Virus record (IMG/VR): IMGVR_UViG_3300005841_000011
Coordinates: 1 to 44,339 of that record
DNA from: a virus
DNA: 44,339 nucleotides
Reading direction: 5' to 3' (one strand)
The notes under the pieces are model-generated. The model was given only the letters and a program-made list of their open reading frames with translations, searched no databases and was not told where the DNA came from. Within the stretch, counting starts at the first letter, position 1; every line of letters starts with the position of its first letter. Both the position numbers and the translations under genes were made by a program. Shown here piece after piece: positions 14,190 to 21,392 of this stretch.

Positions 14190-14488
14190 GTGAACGGAAA
14201 GAGCGCGAACGCACGGACCCGACGGACCACGAGATTGCGTCGGCGTTCGTCTACGGAAACGGGAATGCTCACCGGGACGACGTCGCCGTGTCTGCGCTCG
14301 AAGGTGTGATCGCCAACATCAGACGCGACGAGCGCTACAAGATTGGACTGGAACTCGGGCGCGTCGCGAACCAGATCTACAACGAGCAGGAAAAGGACTT
14401 CCCGAGCAACGTCCTCGACCGCGTCGCGGCGTCGCTACGTTGCAGTGAGCCCCTTATCGCCGCCGTGATCGCAAAGAATCCGCGATGA
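14186..14488 (+). CDS. 100-residue protein immediately upstream of integrase
   Basis: ATG 14186 overlaps the previous stop, and its TGA overlaps the integrase ATG (14485). Two helical segments; the last part (LDRVAASLRCSEPLIAAVIAKN) could be a helix-turn-helix-like unit. Its place beside int makes an excisionase or directionality factor possible, but I see no MerR-type excisionase motif, so this is a guess. Confidence 0.55.
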   Translation: MSERKERERTDPTDHEIASAFVYGNGNAHRDDVAVSALEGVIANIRRDERYKIGLELGRVANQIYNEQEKDFPSNVLDRVAASLRCSEPLIAAVIAKNPR

Positions 14489-16146
14489 CGCGACGTCGCC
14501 AAGGCACTGGCACGATCGAGGAGCGCAAACAGCGCGACGGATCGATCCGCTTCATGCCGCGCCTCCCCGACAAGAGGCGCACGCCGCTCGGCACCTTCGA
14601 GTCGCGCGAGTGGGCCGCGAAGATCCTCGACGCAGCGGTCTACGAGCTCGCCGTCGGCCGCCTCAAGACGTCGAACACGCTCGACGCGTACGCCGAGACC
14701 GTCTTCGACCAACGCGAGCTCGAGGGCAACAAGTCCGTCGGCACGGAGCGCGAGCGGTGGCGCTACGTCACCGGGCACGAGAAGCTCGGGCGAAAGCGCT
14801 GGGCGTGCGCGGACTGGCCGCTCGAGGCGATCAAGAAGAAGGACGTCGTCGAATGGCGCGACGCCCTCGCGACCCTCGGCCTCTCGCGCTCGACACGGAA
14901 GAACGCGCTCTCGACGCTCCGCCTCGTCTTCGCGGCCGCCGTCGACGCCGGCAAGCTCGAATACAACCCCGCGGCCGACGTGCACGTGAAGGGCAAGAGC
15001 GCGGCGAAGATGCGCCCGCTCACGCTCGACCAGCTCGCAGCGCTCTTCTGGAACGCCGACGACGAAGGGAAGCACCTCGTCGCGATCGCCGTCGGGACGT
15101 GCATCCGCCAGGGCGAGCACCGCGCGATCCTCACGAGCGAAGTGCACCTCGATGCGCGCGCGCCGTACATCGAGATCAACCGGAGCGGCCCGAGCTCGGA
15201 GACGACGAAGAGCGAGCGCTCGCGCAACGTCCCGCTCTTCGGCTTTGCGCTCGAGGCGATGCGCTCGTGGAAGCCGACGCCGAACGAGCGCGGGCTCCAC
15301 TTCGCGACGTCGAAGCCTCGCTTGAGCGGCTGGCACAATCAGACGCGCGTGTCGAAGTTCGTCGGCTCGCCTCGTCCCAAGGGCGCGATGGTTCCGCGCA
15401 AACGCTGGCTCGCATGGCTCGCCGCGGCCGGCATCGATCGCAAGGTGCGATGGCATGATCTCCGTCACACGGGCGCGACGCTCCTTCTTACCGGCGCGCT
15501 CGGTCGTGCGTGGTCGCTCGAGGAGCTGAAGGACTTGCTCGGTCATTCGAGCTTGAGCGTCACGGAAAGGTACGCCCGCGACCTGAACGTGCTCGCGATG
15601 CGTGCGGCGAAGGATCACGGAGGCAATGATGAGAGTTCGCGTGAAGAACGACGAGAAGAAGGGCGGCCGAAACCTGCGCGTGAGAATCACGTACGGCCTT
15701 CACACGATCAAGGACTGCGGACTCCTCAAGCCAGGCGAGGAACGCTCGATCCAGATCTCTTCGTTCAGAGACTTGCTGGTGGAAGCGGAGTAGGTGACGA
15801 ACGAAGCCACACCGAAGCCACACGCCACGCAGCCGAAAACGTAACTGCGCGAAACTTTGAGCCGCCTTCGAGATTTGAACTCGAGACCTACGGTTTACGA
15901 ATTTCGGACGTTTCTGAGTCGGTGCGCGCACTTATCTCTAGCGCGTGGCTCCGCGGTGGAACGAACGAGATGCTCGTCGACGTGCGCGCGTTCGCGCTAG
16001 CGCTCCTCGAGCGCGCGGCGACGCGGAAGGACGTCTCGAGGCGCGTCGTGCAGCTCGCCGGCGCCCTTCTCGAGGCCGTTGACGAAGCACGCGTCGTCGA
16101 CGTCGTTGTAGACGGCTGGAAGCGGCCTGCGAAGCGAGGCGCGTGA
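14485..16146 (+). CDS. int: Tyrosine integrase, frame open through attP
   Basis: The first about 380 codons are a complete tyrosine recombinase. There is a core-binding helical domain (about 60-170), then a catalytic domain with Arg 208 (CIRQGEHR), HDLRHTG (His 324, Arg 327), GHSSLSVTERY (His 354, nucleophile Tyr 363). A normal enzyme would end near residue 380-390. Here no stop occurs in this frame until 16146. The remaining stretch reads across a separate small gene (15629-15793) and the tRNA-like attP core. It finally coincides with the start-bearing ORF at 15970-16146. The extra C-terminus has no protein-like pattern before 15970. Either the enzyme has a long tail, or a stop was lost, or it acquires its natural end only after integration. 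The catalytic call is firm; the end is not. Confidence 0.85.
   Translation: MTRRRQGTGTIEERKQRDGSIRFMPRLPDKRRTPLGTFESREWAAKILDAAVYELAVGRLKTSNTLDAYAETVFDQRELEGNKSVGTERERWRYVTGHEKLGRKRWACADWPLEAIKKKDVVEWRDALATLGLSRSTRKNALSTLRLVFAAAVDAGKLEYNPAADVHVKGKSAAKMRPLTLDQLAALFWNADDEGKHLVAIAVGTCIRQGEHRAILTSEVHLDARAPYIEINRSGPSSETTKSERSRNVPLFGFALEAMRSWKPTPNERGLHFATSKPRLSGWHNQTRVSKFVGSPRPKGAMVPRKRWLAWLAAAGIDRKVRWHDLRHTGATLLLTGALGRAWSLEELKDLLGHSSLSVTERYARDLNVLAMRAAKDHGGNDESSREERREEGRPKPARENHVRPSHDQGLRTPQARRGTLDPDLFVQRLAGGSGVGDERSHTEATRHAAENVTARNFEPPSRFELETYGLRISDVSESVRALISSAWLRGGTNEMLVDVRAFALALLERAATRKDVSRRVVQLAGALLEAVDEARVVDVVVDGWKRPAKRGA
15629..15793 (+). CDS. 54-residue basic ORF overlapping the integrase tail
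   Basis: ATG 15629 has GGAGG five bases upstream, one of the best ribosome sites in the window. The product (RVRVKNDEKKGGRNLRVR then YGLHTIKDCGLLKPGEERS) looks like a beta-rich basic protein. It starts just where the integrase catalytic domain ends, in another frame. It lies between int and attP, where small directionality or arm-binding proteins are sometimes found. Confidence 0.6.
   Translation: MRVRVKNDEKKGGRNLRVRITYGLHTIKDCGLLKPGEERSIQISSFRDLLVEAE
15802..15823 (+). repeat. Perfect 11-bp tandem repeat beside attP
   Basis: CGAAGCCACAC occurs twice in direct tandem at 15802-15812 and 15813-15823, about 37 bp from the tRNA-like core. Paired direct repeats of 10-11 bp near the core are the usual look of integrase arm-type sites (known from lambda-type systems); this reading is inference. 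Confidence 0.5.
15860..15901 (-). other. attP: attP core: 3' part of a tRNA-Thr(CGU) gene
   Basis: On the minus strand the order is anticodon loop TTCGTAA (15901-15895), stem half ACCGT, variable loop AGGTC, T-arm TCGAG-TTCAAAT-CTCGA (15884-15868), acceptor half AGGCGGC (15867-15861) and a T discriminator at 15860. The T-loop is canonical. The 5' stem half expected before the loop (ACGGT) is absent, so the tRNA identity starts at the anticodon loop, as in phages that integrate at a tRNA and restore its 3' end. The anticodon CGT reads ACG. It lies on the complementary strand, downstream of int. Confidence 0.8.
15970..16146 (+). CDS. 58-residue helical ORF right of attP
   Basis: ATG 15970 lies in the same frame as the integrase read-through. 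The product (VRAFALALLERAATRKDVSRR...VDEARVVDVVVDGWKRP) has normal amphipathic helices and phage-like codon choice, unlike the stretch just before it. In a prophage it would be separated from int, near the opposite end. Stop overlaps the next GTG. Confidence 0.55.
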   Translation: MLVDVRAFALALLERAATRKDVSRRVVQLAGALLEAVDEARVVDVVVDGWKRPAKRGA

Positions 16147-16442
16147 TGCTCGAGCTCGGCATCAGGTCGATCACGCAGACGCTCGAAGCGTGCCCCGTGC
16201 AATACGAGGGCGTGCTCGGCGACGGCCGCATCTTCTACTTTCGCGCGAGACACGAGGGTTGGAAGTTCGGCGTCGGCGAGACGAAGGACGAGGCCGTCGG
16301 CGCAGCGATGGGCTTCAACGAGGGCGTCTTCGCGATGTTCGGCGATCACGACAACGCGAGCTGGATGCCGGCGGCCGAGGCGGAGCTGCTCATCGCCGAT
16401 TGTGTCTTCGAGTACTTCGAGAAGAAAGGTGCGACGTCATGA
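16143..16442 (+). CDS. Hypothetical protein, 99 residues
   Basis: GTG 16143 (or ATG 16146) in an overlap. A GVLGDGRIFYFRARHEGWKFGVGETKDEAV segment gives two beta strands and a helix of a type common in uncharacterised small proteins. The C-terminus is acidic with an aromatic end (VFEYFEKK). Unknown role. Confidence 0.65.
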   Translation: MMLELGIRSITQTLEACPVQYEGVLGDGRIFYFRARHEGWKFGVGETKDEAVGAAMGFNEGVFAMFGDHDNASWMPAAEAELLIADCVFEYFEKKGATS

Positions 16443-16507
16443 CGCTTCGACCCTGCAACCAAAGTTGCGTTGTGCCCGTCGTTCGCAGCCGGCGAACCTG
16501 TCCGGTG

Positions 16508-16756
16508 ATGAGATCGATCTCGTTCGCGCTTCTCCTCGTCGCGTGTGGCGGGCAAACGCAGTCGCCGAACGCGTGCGCGACGCCGAGCCGCGTCGTCACG
16601 TGCGACGAGCAGAACTTCTTCACGTTCACGCTCTCGAGCGACGACGGCGGACATCCGACGTGGACGGGCTCGCAGTGCCGCACCACGCCTTGCATGCACG
16701 GCGACGCGTGCGAGGTCGAGATGAACGGAACTTTCGTCGAAGGCGTCTGCGAGTAA
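16508..16756 (+). CDS. Cys-rich lipoprotein at the phage end of the prophage map
   Basis: 82 residues from ATG 16508: MRSISFALLLVAC is a short signal with lipobox LVAC and Cys 13. The mature part carries seven more Cys (for example CATPSRVVTC, QCRTTPCMHGDAC, GVCE), so it is probably disulphide-stabilised outside the cytoplasm. An ATG at 16439 overlaps the previous gene but adds 23 residues ahead of the signal, so I prefer 16508. In the integrated form it would lie close to attP, on the side opposite int, a usual place for lysogenic-conversion genes. It abuts the convergent tail-fibre stop with no gap. Confidence 0.65.
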   Translation: MRSISFALLLVACGGQTQSPNACATPSRVVTCDEQNFFTFTLSSDDGGHPTWTGSQCRTTPCMHGDACEVEMNGTFVEGVCE

Positions 16757-18277
16757 TCAGTCGAACAGCTCGCCGTACATCAGCGCTCCGTCGATCTCGC
16801 ACGTTCCCGTTCCGCCCGTGGTGATCGATGCGTGGATTGCGGGCGCCATGAAGACCGTCGTCGCCGGCGGCGTCGTCGTGCACGAGCCGCTGGCCGTCGT
16901 CCCCGCGGTGATGTCGTTCACGGTCCACTGAATCGTGCCGTTCGGGGTGCAGTAGAGGATCAATTCGATGAGGTTGCCGTGCGTGACGGCGATCCCCGTG
17001 TCGGTGAGCGTGTTCGTCGTGCCGTCGCACTCGGAGATCTTCCAATTCGTCGCCGCCGGCACGGCGCCGCCAGCCGTCGCGGTGTACGCCTGAACGAGCA
17101 TCACGCGCTTCGCCGTGGTGTTCGTCAGATAGTTCACGGATCCAGGGCCGTTTTGGTCGTCGAGGCCATAGTGGTGCACCCACACGGAGTTATTGCCCGA
17201 CGAGACCACGGCGAAGCGGAACACGCACTTGAAGCCGCCGCGTCCCGCTGCGTCGCCTCGCCACGCGTAGCGACTGCCTGCACCGTTGAACGCTTCGAAG
17301 ATCCCGAGCTGCGACGTTGCAGACGTAACCGTGTACTTCGTCCGGCGCGTTCCGTTCAGCTTCGACCCACTCGACGGCGTTGCCTCCGCCTGCGTTCCGG
17401 ACTGCGATAGCTGCTTGAAGCCGATCGCAAACGTGCCGTTCGATGTCGTGTTGAGGCCGCACCAGTAGAAGATGTGATGGTTTTGGAGGTTCGCGAACGG
17501 AAGCGTCGGCGTGCCGGACGTCGGATCCGTCCACTGCGCCGCCGTTGTGCTCGTCGCCTGAAGGAGAGAATTCGCCGCGGGCGTCGCTGGCACGCTCGTC
17601 CCGTTCACCTTCGCGACGGTGGCGGCCGCGGTCGTGCCAATGAGGTCGCCGCCGACGTCCTGCGATGCTTGGTTGCCCTTCGGAAGAAGACCCGTCACGT
17701 AGTTCGCGCCGCCGGCGAGATTCAGCGGACCATAGGAGAGCGCGCTCACGCCGCTCACCTGCAGGACGTTGCCCGTGGTGAGCGAGCCGGCGGCCGGCAC
17801 CGACGCGCCGTTGATCTTCCCAACGGCGACGGCGCCGGCGTTCGACATGCTGATGTCGCCGGAGATCGAACGCGCCTTCCACGCCGTCGAGCCGTTCACG
17901 TACACCGGGATTTGCCCGTCGGTCGGCAATCCCATGGTCGTCGGGTCGAGCGCTTCGCCGAGCCACGCGATGACGGTCTGCGAGCTCGAGCTCCCGGAGA
18001 GATCGCCGCCGGCGGTGAAGCTCCCGCCGCCCGAGATGTTCGCGTTGAGGTACGTCGTGAGCGACGCGATCTTCGTCGCCGTCGACGCGTAGAGCTTCGT
18101 GACGAGGTCCGCGAACGCCGTCGGGTTGTTGAGCGCGGCCTTGTACGCGAGGATTTGTGACGGCGCGATTCCGGGATCAAGGGCTTGCGCGATCGCGAGG
18201 GCAAAGTCGCTCCCGCCGAGCGTGACGTTGCCGAGTGAATCGGCCGTCGCGGTGACCGTGCCCTCGACGAGACTCAC
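16757..18277 (-). CDS. Tail fibre / receptor-binding protein
   Basis: 506 residues from GTG 18275-18277. The middle has repeating beta-type units with GGDLSGS, GDISMSNAGAVAVGKING, GGDLIGTTAAATVAKVNG, the trimeric-fibre repeat found in many phage tail fibres. The C-terminal part (about 260-506) is a globular beta-rich domain with aromatic and glycine residues (NHHIFYWCGLN... VWVHHYGLDDQNG), probably the receptor-binding tip. The N-terminus would attach to the baseplate. It is the last gene of the structural operon and most likely the most variable. Confidence 0.8.
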   Translation of the reverse strand: MSLVEGTVTATADSLGNVTLGGSDFALAIAQALDPGIAPSQILAYKAALNNPTAFADLVTKLYASTATKIASLTTYLNANISGGGSFTAGGDLSGSSSSQTVIAWLGEALDPTTMGLPTDGQIPVYVNGSTAWKARSISGDISMSNAGAVAVGKINGASVPAAGSLTTGNVLQVSGVSALSYGPLNLAGGANYVTGLLPKGNQASQDVGGDLIGTTAAATVAKVNGTSVPATPAANSLLQATSTTAAQWTDPTSGTPTLPFANLQNHHIFYWCGLNTTSNGTFAIGFKQLSQSGTQAEATPSSGSKLNGTRRTKYTVTSATSQLGIFEAFNGAGSRYAWRGDAAGRGGFKCVFRFAVVSSGNNSVWVHHYGLDDQNGPGSVNYLTNTTAKRVMLVQAYTATAGGAVPAATNWKISECDGTTNTLTDTGIAVTHGNLIELILYCTPNGTIQWTVNDITAGTTASGSCTTTPPATTVFMAPAIHASITTGGTGTCEIDGALMYGELFD

Positions 18278-19131
18278 GTGAGAGACCGGAGCTCGTCGAT
18301 CGTTCCGTTGAAGCGGTCCGCGAGGATGTGCGGACCGCCGTAGCCGTCGACCGGGACGACGACGTTCGCGTCATCGGTCCACTGGTGGAAGCTCACGGCC
18401 GGCCAGGGCGCGACCGGCTTGTGGATGCCGCCCTTCTTCGTGGGCGCCGAGAGCCACAGCGGGCACGCCGTCCACTCCGCGCTCAGCGCCCCGTGCCCGA
18501 GCTCGGGCCAGTACGACGGGTAGAAGTAGATGATCGGCTTCGCGCCGAACGTCGACGTACAGATCGCGACGGCCGCGCGGAGGTTGTCGAGGATCTTCGG
18601 CCCGTTCGCGACGAACCATTCGACGAGCTTGGCACCCGTCAGGTCTTTCGGTGTCCACTCGAGATCGAGCGCGACGGTCCTCGAGCGCAAGCCCGCGCGC
18701 CGGCACTGCTCCGCGAGCGTGTCGATCTGCGGACCGGGCAGCGCCAGCGGTGACACGAAGTGGTAGGCGAACGTCGTGACGCCGGCGTCGAGCGACGCGT
18801 GCGCCTTCTCAATGAACGTCGAATCCTTCGACGACGCGCCGTAGCTCGCGCGAATGATCGAGAACTGGAAACCGAAGGGCGCGAAGATGTCGTTTCGCTC
18901 GAGCGGTTGATCGAGCTTCGACCAGTCCTGCGTCGCTTGGAAGTACGACGTATCGAGACCGTCGACGATGTTCATCGATGCGTCGAGCAGCTCCGCCTCG
19001 ACGTCGTCGGTGTTTCGACCCTCGAGGAAGTGCGCGAGCGCGGCCTGCGTCTTCGGTCCGTCGAGACCGTCGAGCTCTCCGGGGTCGAAGCCAAGGCGAT
19101 GAAGGTGCCGCTGCATCGTGAGCGTGTTCAT
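18274..19131 (-). CDS. GH25 muramidase endolysin with peptidoglycan-binding domain
   Basis: 285 residues. ATG 19129-19131 follows AGAGGAA. Residues 3-37 (MQRHLHRLGFDPGELDGLDGPKTQAALAHF) are a peptidoglycan-binding type 1 unit. Residues 57-280 match glycoside hydrolase family 25: GLDTSYFQ (Asp 60), FSIIRASYG, TFAYHFVSP, ALDLEW (Asp 156, Glu 158, the D-x-E catalytic pair), SFHQWT and DRFNGT near the end. It hydrolyses the MurNAc-GlcNAc bond. No signal peptide, so export needs the holin-like proteins encoded upstream. Confidence 0.9.
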   Translation of the reverse strand: MNTLTMQRHLHRLGFDPGELDGLDGPKTQAALAHFLEGRNTDDVEAELLDASMNIVDGLDTSYFQATQDWSKLDQPLERNDIFAPFGFQFSIIRASYGASSKDSTFIEKAHASLDAGVTTFAYHFVSPLALPGPQIDTLAEQCRRAGLRSRTVALDLEWTPKDLTGAKLVEWFVANGPKILDNLRAAVAICTSTFGAKPIIYFYPSYWPELGHGALSAEWTACPLWLSAPTKKGGIHKPVAPWPAVSFHQWTDDANVVVPVDGYGGPHILADRFNGTIDELRSLT

Positions 19132-19334
19132 GATTCCTCTTCGGGCCGGACCGCCGGCATCTCTCGTTCGGTGTCGTAGCGCGCGAGCTCGGGGAACTTC
19201 AGGAACAGCTCGGAGCGCTTGAAGTGGGAGATCCGTTTGCCGCCGAGGCATCCGGGGCACCGCGCGAAGTCCTTCCAGAGCTCCGGGTGCGAGCAGAGCG
19301 GACAGTCGACGCCAGCGAACTGCTGCGAGCTCAC
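19128..19334 (-). CDS. 68-residue double-CxxC zinc protein
   Basis: GTG 19332-19334 overlaps the preceding stop. CPLCSHPELW...ARCPGCLGGKR is a four-Cys zinc knuckle with 14 residues between the pairs. The rest is charged. Placed inside the lysis cassette; role unknown. Confidence 0.6.
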   Translation of the reverse strand: MSSQQFAGVDCPLCSHPELWKDFARCPGCLGGKRISHFKRSELFLKFPELARYDTEREMPAVRPEEES

Positions 19335-19780
19335 GGGGCCTCTTCGATCGCGTGCTTGTGCTTCTTCTTCGGCTCGGGAGCGTCGCCGAAGAAGAGCCGA
19401 TACGCTTCGCCGAGCACGACGAGGATTGCAGCGGCGCCGGCGACGCGCTTGCGCCACTTCACCCACGCGGCGTCCCGCTCGCGTTTCTCCTTGTCGAGCG
19501 CGGATCGCGAGATGCGTTCGTTACGCGCGGCGATGCGAGCCTTCTTCGCCCGCTTCGCCTCGGTCGCGAGGTCCTTCAGGATCGGCGTCTGGTCTTTGGT
19601 CTCCTTCTCGAGCGCGTCCACCTTCACCGCGGTCGCATCGACCTTCTGGGCGAGCGGCGCGAACGGCGCGACGACCTTCTCGACGTGCGCGATCGCCGCG
19701 TCCGTGATGCCCTTCACTTCGGCGACGACGTTGCTCTTGTGCGCCGCGAGTTCCGCACGCTCGTCCTTATCGAGCGGCAC
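19331..19780 (-). CDS. Coiled-coil protein with C-terminal membrane span
   Basis: 149 residues. Residues 1-105 are nearly continuous helix with heptad spacing and many Lys/Glu. Residues about 112-130 (VAGAAAILVVLGEAYRLFF) are a single hydrophobic span followed by a basic tail (KKKHKHA). This topology fits a holin-associated or spanin-like envelope protein of the lysis cassette, but a classical inner-membrane spanin has its span at the N-terminus. Stop overlaps the next GTG. Confidence 0.65.
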   Translation of the reverse strand: MPLDKDERAELAAHKSNVVAEVKGITDAAIAHVEKVVAPFAPLAQKVDATAVKVDALEKETKDQTPILKDLATEAKRAKKARIAARNERISRSALDKEKRERDAAWVKWRKRVAGAAAILVVLGEAYRLFFGDAPEPKKKHKHAIEEAP

Positions 19781-19949
19781 GATGCCTCCGGCGGAGCTCG
19801 TCGACGATGCGCTTCATGGCCGGAAGTGCGGCATCGGGCGCGATGTCCGTTCGCGTGTGCGTGTAGAGCGCGCGTGCGAGCCGTGTGACGAGCGATCGCA
19901 GCGCGCGCACCTCGCGACGAAGCTGGGCGACTTCACCTTTTCCCGGCAC
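19767..19949 (-). CDS. 60-residue basic helical protein
   Basis: GTG 19947-19949 has AAGGAG eight bases upstream, inside the end of the previous gene. Arg/Leu helix (LRREVRALRSLVTRLARALYTH) and a basic tail. No membrane span. Unknown; lysis-cassette neighbour. Confidence 0.55.
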   Translation of the reverse strand: MPGKGEVAQLRREVRALRSLVTRLARALYTHTRTDIAPDAALPAMKRIVDELRRRHRAAR

Positions 19950-20361
19950 GGCGCTTCTCCTTCGGTTTCTTCGCAAGCTTCGTTTCGATCCGCTTGACCC
20001 GCACCTCGATCGCGCGAATGCGGCCGGCGTGCGCTCGCAACATCGCGCCCTGCTTGGTCTGCTTCTCGGAGATCTCGACGATGCTCGCCTGCAGCGTCGT
20101 GAGGTAGCCGACGATCATCTTGTGATGCACGCCCACCTCGCCGCGGAGGCTCTCGATGCGCGACTCCGTCTTCAGACCGTCGTGATCGATGCGCGCGAGC
20201 AGATCCGTCGCCATCGAATTCATCTGCGCGAGCACTTTGATGGCGAAGCGTTCAATGCTCGGGTCGATCTCGCTCGCGATCTGTTTCGCGAGCGGCGTCG
20301 CGCGCATGGTCGGCGGCGGCGGGGGGATCTGCGGGCTTTCGGTTTCGACTTCGTCTGCCAT
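19933..20361 (-). CDS. Coiled-coil protein, 142 residues
   Basis: ATG 20359-20361. A Pro-rich start (IPPPPPTMR) is followed by a long helix (about 30-130) with Leu/Ile heptads and a very basic end (KLAKKPKEKRRAGKR). It lacks a signal or membrane span, so it is cytoplasmic. Perhaps a structural spacer or a regulator of lysis; not recognised. Confidence 0.6.
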   Translation of the reverse strand: MADEVETESPQIPPPPPTMRATPLAKQIASEIDPSIERFAIKVLAQMNSMATDLLARIDHDGLKTESRIESLRGEVGVHHKMIVGYLTTLQASIVEISEKQTKQGAMLRAHAGRIRAIEVRVKRIETKLAKKPKEKRRAGKR

Positions 20362-20369
20362 GGTGAGTT

Positions 20370-20591
20370 TCACTTCTTGAGCATGAAAAAGACCGCGACC
20401 CCGAGCGCGCCGGCGATGAGGAGCGCGATCCATCGGCGCGGCGTCCCGGTGATCCAAAAGACCGCGGCGAGGATGGCTCCCGCGACTGCGGCGAAGATCA
20501 GGGCGACGCCACCCGGCGCGTTCACCGTCGCGAGTTCGACGCGCTCCTCGATGGTGGGCGCGCCGGGATCGGTGTCGCGCTCCTCGGTCAT
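20370..20591 (-). CDS. Two-span holin-like protein A
   Basis: 73 residues, ATG 20589-20591. Acidic cytoplasmic start, span 1 about 28-48, short TPRR loop, span 2 about 53-70, ending LKK. Two spans with a tight basic turn and charged ends fit class II holins, which open the inner membrane to release endolysin. Three such small proteins lie within 1 kb, so which one is the holin and which an antiholin is not clear. Confidence 0.65.
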   Translation of the reverse strand: MTEERDTDPGAPTIEERVELATVNAPGGVALIFAAVAGAILAAVFWITGTPRRWIALLIAGALGVAVFFMLKK

Positions 20592-20815
20592 GGCGTGCCG
20601 AGCTTCAGCTTCTCGACGAGGTCCGCGAGCTTGTCGCCCGCGAGCTGCGAGGCCGCGACCGGGTCAGGCTTTTCGAGCGCGCGTTGCTGGTCGATGATCG
20701 CGAACGTGGTGTCGGCCGCCCACTTCACGACGATGCCGGCGAGCGGGTTGACGCTCGAGACGACGCCCTCGGCGACGTCGAGCGCGGACTTGGCGAGACC
20801 TTCCCATTCGATCAT
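20588..20815 (-). CDS. 75-residue amphipathic protein of the lysis cassette
   Basis: ATG 20813-20815, overlapping both neighbours by 4 bp. Residues 10-40 are moderately hydrophobic (VAEGVVSSVNPLAGIVVKWAADTTFAI), the rest charged. Resembles small phage proteins encoded next to holins. Function unknown. Confidence 0.6.
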   Translation of the reverse strand: MIEWEGLAKSALDVAEGVVSSVNPLAGIVVKWAADTTFAIIDQQRALEKPDPVAASQLAGDKLADLVEKLKLGTP

Positions 20816-21033
20816 TTCGCACCACCTTCCGCGCCGGCGTCGACGCACTGGATTTCGGACTTCACCTTGTCGCGGCACGCGTCGATCTCGAGCTTCGTCT
20901 GGAAGAGATCGACGCACTCGAGCTGTTTGGCGGTGCGATGCGAGACGCACTTCGCCGCTTCGGGATCGGGCGATTGCGCGCCCTGGCTGTTGCCGCACGC
21001 GATAGCGAGCGCGAGCACGACGGCGCGCCTCAC
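20812..21033 (-). CDS. Small lipoprotein, possible outer-membrane spanin
   Basis: 73 residues from GTG 21031-21033. MRRAVVLALAIAC is a signal with lipobox AIAC, Cys 13. The mature part has four Cys and is helical. Placement among holin-like genes and upstream of the endolysin suggests an Rz1-like o-spanin, but it is not Pro-rich like Rz1 and the inner-membrane partner is not evident. It shares the 13-residue signal length with the two other lipoproteins of this genome. Confidence 0.6.
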   Translation of the reverse strand: MRRAVVLALAIACGNSQGAQSPDPEAAKCVSHRTAKQLECVDLFQTKLEIDACRDKVKSEIQCVDAGAEGGAK

Positions 21034-21173
21034 TTGAACACCTGCATGGCGAGCGGGATGAGGACGACGAGACCGAGGACGAACGTCCCGATCCACACCG
21101 GGATCTTGGTTGCGGCAGACGCGAGCACGAGCCCGCATCCGACGAACGCGCCGATGCACAAAAGCGTGGTCAT
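21030..21173 (-). CDS. 47-residue two-span membrane peptide
   Basis: ATG 21171-21173 with AAGGAG about eight bases upstream. Spans about 2-21 and 25-44, joined by a TK-containing turn; almost no soluble part. Holin- or antiholin-sized. Stop overlaps the lipoprotein GTG. Confidence 0.6.
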   Translation of the reverse strand: MTTLLCIGAFVGCGLVLASAATKIPVWIGTFVLGLVVLIPLAMQVFK

Positions 21174-21370
21174 TTCGGTGACTCCTTTTCGGACGGATCC
21201 GTGGGAAGCGTGCTGTTGCCGCGGAAGACGTTGAACGTCGGAAACATCGAGCCGCCGATGAAGGCGACGATGGCCGAACCGGGGATGATGCCCTTCCACG
21301 CGAGAGCGCCGAGGAAGAGAGCGACGATCGCGACGAGCGCGACGACGGGCCAGGTGGGTTGAAACTTCAT
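21170..21370 (-). CDS. Holin-like protein B, 66 residues
   Basis: ATG 21368-21370 after AAAGGAAA. Span 1 at about 8-25 (VVALVAIVALFLGALAW), a KG turn, and a second hydrophobic segment at 29-47, then a polar acidic/basic tail. Fits the two-span holin group. First gene of the lysis cassette, directly after the tail esterase. Confidence 0.65.
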   Translation of the reverse strand: MKFQPTWPVVALVAIVALFLGALAWKGIIPGSAIVAFIGGSMFPTFNVFRGNSTLPTDPSEKESPK

Positions 21371-21392
21371 GTCGATTTCCTTTCGTGCTCGC

